Below the pieces are notes generated by a model. That model did no database searches and had not been told where the DNA came from. It saw only the letters and a list, made by a program, of their open reading frames with translations. A stretch of DNA of 64,000 bases from Erythrobacter sp. SD-21 (GTDB lineage Bacteria; Pseudomonadota; Alphaproteobacteria; Sphingomonadales; Sphingomonadaceae). Position 1 is the stretch's first letter; each line of letters begins with the position of its first letter. Where the stretch lies: assembly GCF_000181515.1 (NCBI RefSeq), contig NZ_ABCG01000003.1, positions 62,001 to 126,000 on the forward strand. Direction: 5' to 3'. A program made the translations under genes and the position numbers. Shown here one piece after another: positions 60,134-64,000 of this stretch.

Positions 60134-60582
60134 GCCGCAGCGCGTTGCTGCTCCTGCCGCTGCTCCTGCCGCTGATTGCCGCCTGCCGCCCCGCCTCGCA
60201 GGGCAGCGGGGATGAACCTGTCGCGCAAGCCCGGCCCTCGGCCCCGGCCCCCGCGGTCCAGCTCGCCGGCGCCTGGCGCGTAGCGGGTATCGATGACGAA
60301 CCCTTCGACCGCTCCTACGCCATCGCCCTCGTCGCCGACGAAACGAACATCTGGTGGCAGCCCGAATGCGCGCTGCAGTATCGCGAATACAGCATATCGG
60401 GCTCCCGCTTCGCCGCGCCCACGCGCCCCAACGCCAATATCGAGGTGTGCGACATCGGCTATCCGGAGGAACTGGACCAGATTTGGTCCGCGCTGGAGGC
60501 CGCCGACACGATCGAACGGACGCCCGAAAACGGGGTCCTGATCCACGGAAACGGACGCAGCCTACTCCTCTTCTCGCAATAA
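60130..60582 (+). CDS. Lipoprotein with META/HslJ-like domain
   Basis: The 150-residue lipoprotein has a lipobox IAAC (Cys 19), an Ala/Pro-rich spacer, and a beta domain beginning LAGAWRVAGIDDEPFDRSYA, resembling META/HslJ proteins. The GTG start overlaps the stop of the GGDEF-EAL gene (GTGA), so it is coupled to it. It could present an outer-membrane input or output for that sensor, which is inference. Function unknown. Confidence 0.78.
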   Translation: MSRSALLLLPLLLPLIAACRPASQGSGDEPVAQARPSAPAPAVQLAGAWRVAGIDDEPFDRSYAIALVADETNIWWQPECALQYREYSISGSRFAAPTRPNANIEVCDIGYPEELDQIWSALEAADTIERTPENGVLIHGNGRSLLLFSQ

Positions 60583-60610
60583 CGGGCGGCATGCGCTATC
60601 GGCGCGCTCC

Positions 60611-61969
60611 ATGACCACGATCACCCGCTTCGCGCCTTCTCCAACCGGGCGCCTCCATGTCGGCAATATTCGCACCGCCCTGCACAACTGGCTGCTGGCC
60701 CGCAAGGCCGGCGGCACCTTCCTGCTGCGTATCGACGACACCGACGCCGCGCGCAGCCGCGAGGAATATGTCGCGGCGATTCGCAACGATCTCGCTTGGC
60801 TGGGGCTGACGCCCGATGGCGAGGAGCGCCAGTCTGAGCGGCTGGCAAAATACGAAGCGGCCTTCGAGGCGCTCAAGGCAGCGGGCCGGATATATCCGGC
60901 CTACGAAACCGCGCAGGAACTGGAGCTGAAGCGCAAGATCCAGCTCGGGCGCGGCCTGCCGCCGATCTACGATCGCGCCTCGCTCGCGCTGAGCGAAGGC
61001 GAGCGCGCGGCGAAGGAAGCCGAAGGCATCGCGCCGCACTGGCGCTTCAAGCTCGATCACGACGAGGCGATCCGGTGGGAGGACGGCGTGCGCGGCGCGC
61101 AGAAGTTCGATCCCGCGCAACTCTCCGACCCGGTCATCCGCCGCGCGGACGGCAGCTGGCTTTACATGCTGCCTAGCGCGGTCGACGACCTCGACATGGG
61201 CGTCACCGACGTTCTGCGCGGCGAAGACCATGTCTCGAACACCGCCGTGCAAATTCAGATGTTTACCGCTCTTATTGCTGCACAATACACTGCAGCACAC
61301 ATGCCGCGTTTCGCGCATGAGGCCTTGCTGGTCGGGCGCGAGGGGAAGCTGTCGAAACGGCTCGGCTCGCTCGGCTGCGATGCCTTTCGCGACCAAGGGT
61401 TCGAACCGATGGCGATCGTCTCGCTGCTGGCGCGGCTCGGTACGAGCCAGCCGGTCGAACCCTTCGTGAAGGTCCGGCCGCTGATCGAGACGTTCGACCT
61501 GTCGACTTTCGGTCGCGCCCCGGCAAAATTTGATGAGGCCGAACTCGCGCGGCTTAATGCGCAGATCGTCCACCAGCTGCCGTTAGAGGCGGTGCAGGGT
61601 TTCGTGCCTGCGGATTTCACGCCCGAGGCCTGGCACGCGATCCGGCCGAACCTCGAGAAGGCCAGCGAAGTCGTCGAATGGTGGCAGGTCGTGACAGGGC
61701 CCATCCCGGCGCAGGACTTCAGCGACGAGGATCGCGCCTATCTTGCGCAGGCGCTTGCAGCGCTCGAGTGGAGCGAGACGCCTTGGCAGACGCTCACCGC
61801 GTCCCTGAAAGCCGCGACGGGTCGCAAGGGCAAGGAGCTGTTCCTGCCCCTGCGCCGGGCGCTGACCGGCATGGACCACGGCCCCGACATGAAAGAACTC
61901 CTGCCGCTGATCGGGGAGGCCGAAGCGCAGGCGCGGCTGGAACAGGGAGCAAAGCCGCCGCGTTCCTAG
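60611..61969 (+). CDS. gltX: Glutamyl-tRNA synthetase
   Basis: Class I synthetase of 452 residues. The HIGH signature reads HVGN in APSPTGRLHVGNIRTA, and KMSKS reads KLSKR. Alphaproteobacteria often have two GltX paralogues, one of which misacylates tRNA-Gln for the transamidation route; which one this is cannot be decided here. The frame begins 29 bp after the lipoprotein stop. A short lower-GC patch near 61235-61310 encodes an Ala-rich loop. Confidence 0.96.
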   Translation: MTTITRFAPSPTGRLHVGNIRTALHNWLLARKAGGTFLLRIDDTDAARSREEYVAAIRNDLAWLGLTPDGEERQSERLAKYEAAFEALKAAGRIYPAYETAQELELKRKIQLGRGLPPIYDRASLALSEGERAAKEAEGIAPHWRFKLDHDEAIRWEDGVRGAQKFDPAQLSDPVIRRADGSWLYMLPSAVDDLDMGVTDVLRGEDHVSNTAVQIQMFTALIAAQYTAAHMPRFAHEALLVGREGKLSKRLGSLGCDAFRDQGFEPMAIVSLLARLGTSQPVEPFVKVRPLIETFDLSTFGRAPAKFDEAELARLNAQIVHQLPLEAVQGFVPADFTPEAWHAIRPNLEKASEVVEWWQVVTGPIPAQDFSDEDRAYLAQALAALEWSETPWQTLTASLKAATGRKGKELFLPLRRALTGMDHGPDMKELLPLIGEAEAQARLEQGAKPPRS

Positions 61970-62003
61970 GCGAGGGGCAAACAGGCAAGGGAATCGCGAA
62001 GGA

Positions 62004-63713
62004 ATGGCAGGCGAAGCGCTGGTTCCCACGATAAAATGGCTGGCGGCATCAACTCCGCGCAGCCTGCTCCGCGACGTGATCGCGGGCCTCGTTCTTTCCA
62101 TCCTTCTCGTGCCGCAGGCCATGGCCTATGCGCAGTTGGCGGGCCTGCCGCCGCAGATGGGGCTCTTCGCCGCGCTCACCCCGCCGCTGCTCTACCTCGT
62201 CTTCGGGACCAGTCCCTTCGTTTCGCTCGGCCCGGTCGCGCTTGTCTCTCTGGTGATTGGCGAAGTGGTCGGCTCCACATCGCTTGCGCCCGAAATCGGG
62301 GCGGAGATCATCGCGATCGAGGCCGGTCTCTTGCTCCTCCTGCTTGGCGGGTTCGGGCTCGGCCGGTTGGTCAATTTCATCAGCGAGCCGGTGCTTCTGG
62401 GCTTCACGGCTGCGGCGGCAGTGCTGATCGCGGCGAGCCAGCTGCCGACTCTGCTCGGCATCAACGCGGCGCGGGCCGGAGATCTCCCCACCGCCCTCGG
62501 CGGGCTTTGGGTGCGCTTCGGATCGATCAAACCGGTAACCGCCGCGATCGGCCTTGCGGCGCTTGTCACGCTGGTGCTGGCGGGCCGGTATGCGGCGCCG
62601 CTGCTGTGGAAGATGGGAGTGAAGCCGCCGTTCCGCCTCGCGCTCGCCAAGTCCTTCCCGCTGGTCGTGATCGTGGTTGCGGGCCTGGTGGCCAGCTCCA
62701 GCGCCGCGCCGGTGCCCATGGTCGAGGCCGTCGAGGGCGGACTGCCCGAGCCGGTCTTCCCGTTCGTGCCACTGGAATACTGGCTCCAGTTGCTGCCCGG
62801 CAGCTTTGCGGTCGCGATCATCATTTTCGTGACGGCAACGGCGGTTGCCAAGGCTCTCGCGGGGGAAGACCGGAGCAATCTCGACACCAGCCGCGAAGCG
62901 GTGGCGCTGGGGGCAGGCAATGTCGTGGCAGCGGTGACGGGCGGCTATGCGGTCGGGGCCAGCCTCAGCCGTTCCGCGCTGGTGCGGGACAGCGGGGGAC
63001 ATAGCCCGCTGGTCACGGTCTGCGCATCAGCTGTAGTCGTAGCGGTGCTGTTCTTCCTTGCCCCCCTGCTTGCCTATCTTCCGCAGACCGCGTTGGCCGC
63101 GCTCGTCATCAGTGCCGTGTTCGGCCTGGTGAAGACGCGCGACATCAGAATGGTCTGGCAGCACGACCGGGTGGAGGGGCTGATCATCGGAGCAGCTTTC
63201 GTGGCGACGCTGCTGTTCGGTGTACAACTGGGCCTCGCGATCGGGGCTGTGCTGGGGCTGGCGCACTTCCTGTGGTTTTCCTCCACCCCTCGCGTCACGC
63301 AAATCGGCACGGCGGACGGGGGCACGACTTATCGTTCAGTCCGGCGTGACGATGTCACGATCAAGACGCTGCCCGTGCTGGTCGTGCGGATCGACCGGAC
63401 CATCTATTTCGGGAACAGCGAATATTGCGAGGACCGCATCGTGAAGCTGGTCGCCCAATACGAAGGTGTCGAGCACCTCGTCCTCGACATGCGGGCGGTA
63501 AATGCGGTCGATGCCAGTGGGGCGGCGATGCTGCTCCGCCTTGTGCAGCGAATGCGCGATTATGGCGTGATCGTACATTTTGCCGCTACGCACGAGCCGG
63601 TAGCGCAAAAGATCAGGCCCTATGGAGGGGAAAGGAGCGACTTTCACCGCACCGTGTCCGACGCGCTGGAAGCCTGCGGCGTGCCCGAGGAGGGGCCGAT
63701 TCCCTATACCTGA
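62004..63713 (+). CDS. SulP family anion transporter with STAS domain
   Basis: The 569-residue inner-membrane transporter has the SulP core of many membrane helices (LSILLVPQAMAYAQLAGLPP, SEPVLLGFTAAAAVLIAAS, GASLSRSALVRDSGGHSPL). A C-terminal STAS domain (about 440-560) contains the DMRAVNAVDASGAAMLLRLV region. Likely sulfate, bicarbonate or dicarboxylate transport; the substrate is not defined by sequence. It is convergent with pyk, 3 bp apart. Confidence 0.93.
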   Translation: MAGEALVPTIKWLAASTPRSLLRDVIAGLVLSILLVPQAMAYAQLAGLPPQMGLFAALTPPLLYLVFGTSPFVSLGPVALVSLVIGEVVGSTSLAPEIGAEIIAIEAGLLLLLLGGFGLGRLVNFISEPVLLGFTAAAAVLIAASQLPTLLGINAARAGDLPTALGGLWVRFGSIKPVTAAIGLAALVTLVLAGRYAAPLLWKMGVKPPFRLALAKSFPLVVIVVAGLVASSSAAPVPMVEAVEGGLPEPVFPFVPLEYWLQLLPGSFAVAIIIFVTATAVAKALAGEDRSNLDTSREAVALGAGNVVAAVTGGYAVGASLSRSALVRDSGGHSPLVTVCASAVVVAVLFFLAPLLAYLPQTALAALVISAVFGLVKTRDIRMVWQHDRVEGLIIGAAFVATLLFGVQLGLAIGAVLGLAHFLWFSSTPRVTQIGTADGGTTYRSVRRDDVTIKTLPVLVVRIDRTIYFGNSEYCEDRIVKLVAQYEGVEHLVLDMRAVNAVDASGAAMLLRLVQRMRDYGVIVHFAATHEPVAQKIRPYGGERSDFHRTVSDALEACGVPEEGPIPYT

Positions 63714-63716
63714 CCC

Positions 63717-64000
63717 CTAACCTTCGTGTTTGTCCAGCTCGTTGCCGCTGATAGTGACGACATGCATGAGGTTGGTCGACCCCGGTGTGCCGAAGGGAAC
63801 GCCTGCGAGCGCGATCAGCTTGGAGCCGGCGCTGCCGAAACCGTGACGCAGCGCCATGCGCTTGCCCTTGGCAATCATCTCTTCGAAGCTGCCGATGTCC
63901 TTGGTCGCCACCGCGTGCGCGCCCCACAGCAGGCCTAGACGGCGCGCCGTGGTCATGCTGGGCGTGAGCACCAGCATCGGCACGCTCGGCCGCTCGCGCG
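63717..64000 (-). CDS. pyk: Pyruvate kinase, C-terminal part (5' end beyond window)
   Basis: The last 94 codons of a minus-strand gene reading RERPSVPMLVLTPSMTTARR, WGAHAVATKDIGSFEEM and AGVPFGTPGSTNLMHVVTIS, the C-terminal regulatory domain of pyruvate kinase, the last enzyme of glycolysis. It ends with TAG at 63717. The catalytic barrel lies outside the window. Confidence 0.9.
   Translation of the reverse strand, partial: RERPSVPMLVLTPSMTTARRLGLLWGAHAVATKDIGSFEEMIAKGKRMALRHGFGSAGSKLIALAGVPFGTPGSTNLMHVVTISGNELDKHEG

Overview
The window is a chromosomal stretch of a high-GC alphaproteobacterium. The gene content fits Sphingomonadales, most likely Erythrobacteraceae: an lptB-rpoN pair, hisS-prfA-prmC followed by a DUF4167 gene, a TldD/PmbA-type protease next to a BON-MscS channel, CIRCE-controlled groESL, and a bacterial CDC48-type AAA ATPase. 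The family assignment is inferred from gene content and memory; no search was run. No IS element, prophage, CRISPR array, rRNA or intact tRNA gene was recognised. Several start codons are TTG or GTG, and many genes overlap by 4 nt (ATGA, GTGA, TTGA).

Layout. 1-6 kb: rpoN (3' end cut by the window edge), lptB, a small three-helix membrane protein behind a sigma-54-like site, pmbA, a BON-MscS channel and ppa. 6-14 kb: hisS, an intergenic palindromic element fused to a 41-unit AG microsatellite, prfA, prmC, DUF4167, lnt and metK. 13.7-18.3 kb: a GbsR/MarR regulator with a small membrane protein and two matching 22-bp operators, then a CoA-transferase operon in which a secreted acid phosphatase gene sits between scoA and scoB. 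18.3-27 kb: a lipoprotein gene with an in-frame stop, a candidate sRNA, the CDC48 ATPase, an MscS channel, and polA coupled to a CHASE3/HWE histidine kinase. 27-31.5 kb: a class A beta-lactamase-like protein lacking the general-base Glu, a host-attachment-family protein, and a phosphotransferase plus acyl-CoA dehydrogenase pair. 31.6-35.3 kb: a copper-type module (DUF305-LVIVD, CsoR, DUF2231, DUF411). 35.3-43 kb: groESL, a small MscS, a MATE exporter, a PilZ-HTH fusion, a Flp pilin with its prepilin peptidase, and a PagL-like deacylase. 43-57.6 kb: rplJL and rpoBC, unusually separated and in opposite orientation. Between them lie an XRE/DUF2975/42-aa-peptide operon with an AT-rich operator region, a DUF4956 protein, and a coupled pair of a CotH-like kinase candidate and a PPP-type phosphatase. 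57.7-64 kb: a GGDEF-EAL protein with a coupled lipoprotein, gltX, a SulP transporter and the 3' end of pyk.

Most of the window is core housekeeping DNA. The points most worth a second look are the AG microsatellite between hisS and prfA, the kinase/phosphatase/DUF4956 group, the PilZ-HTH fusion, the GbsR operator pair, the nested phosphatase in scoAB, the beta-lactamase-like protein, the candidate C-rich sRNA and the split of rplJL from rpoBC.
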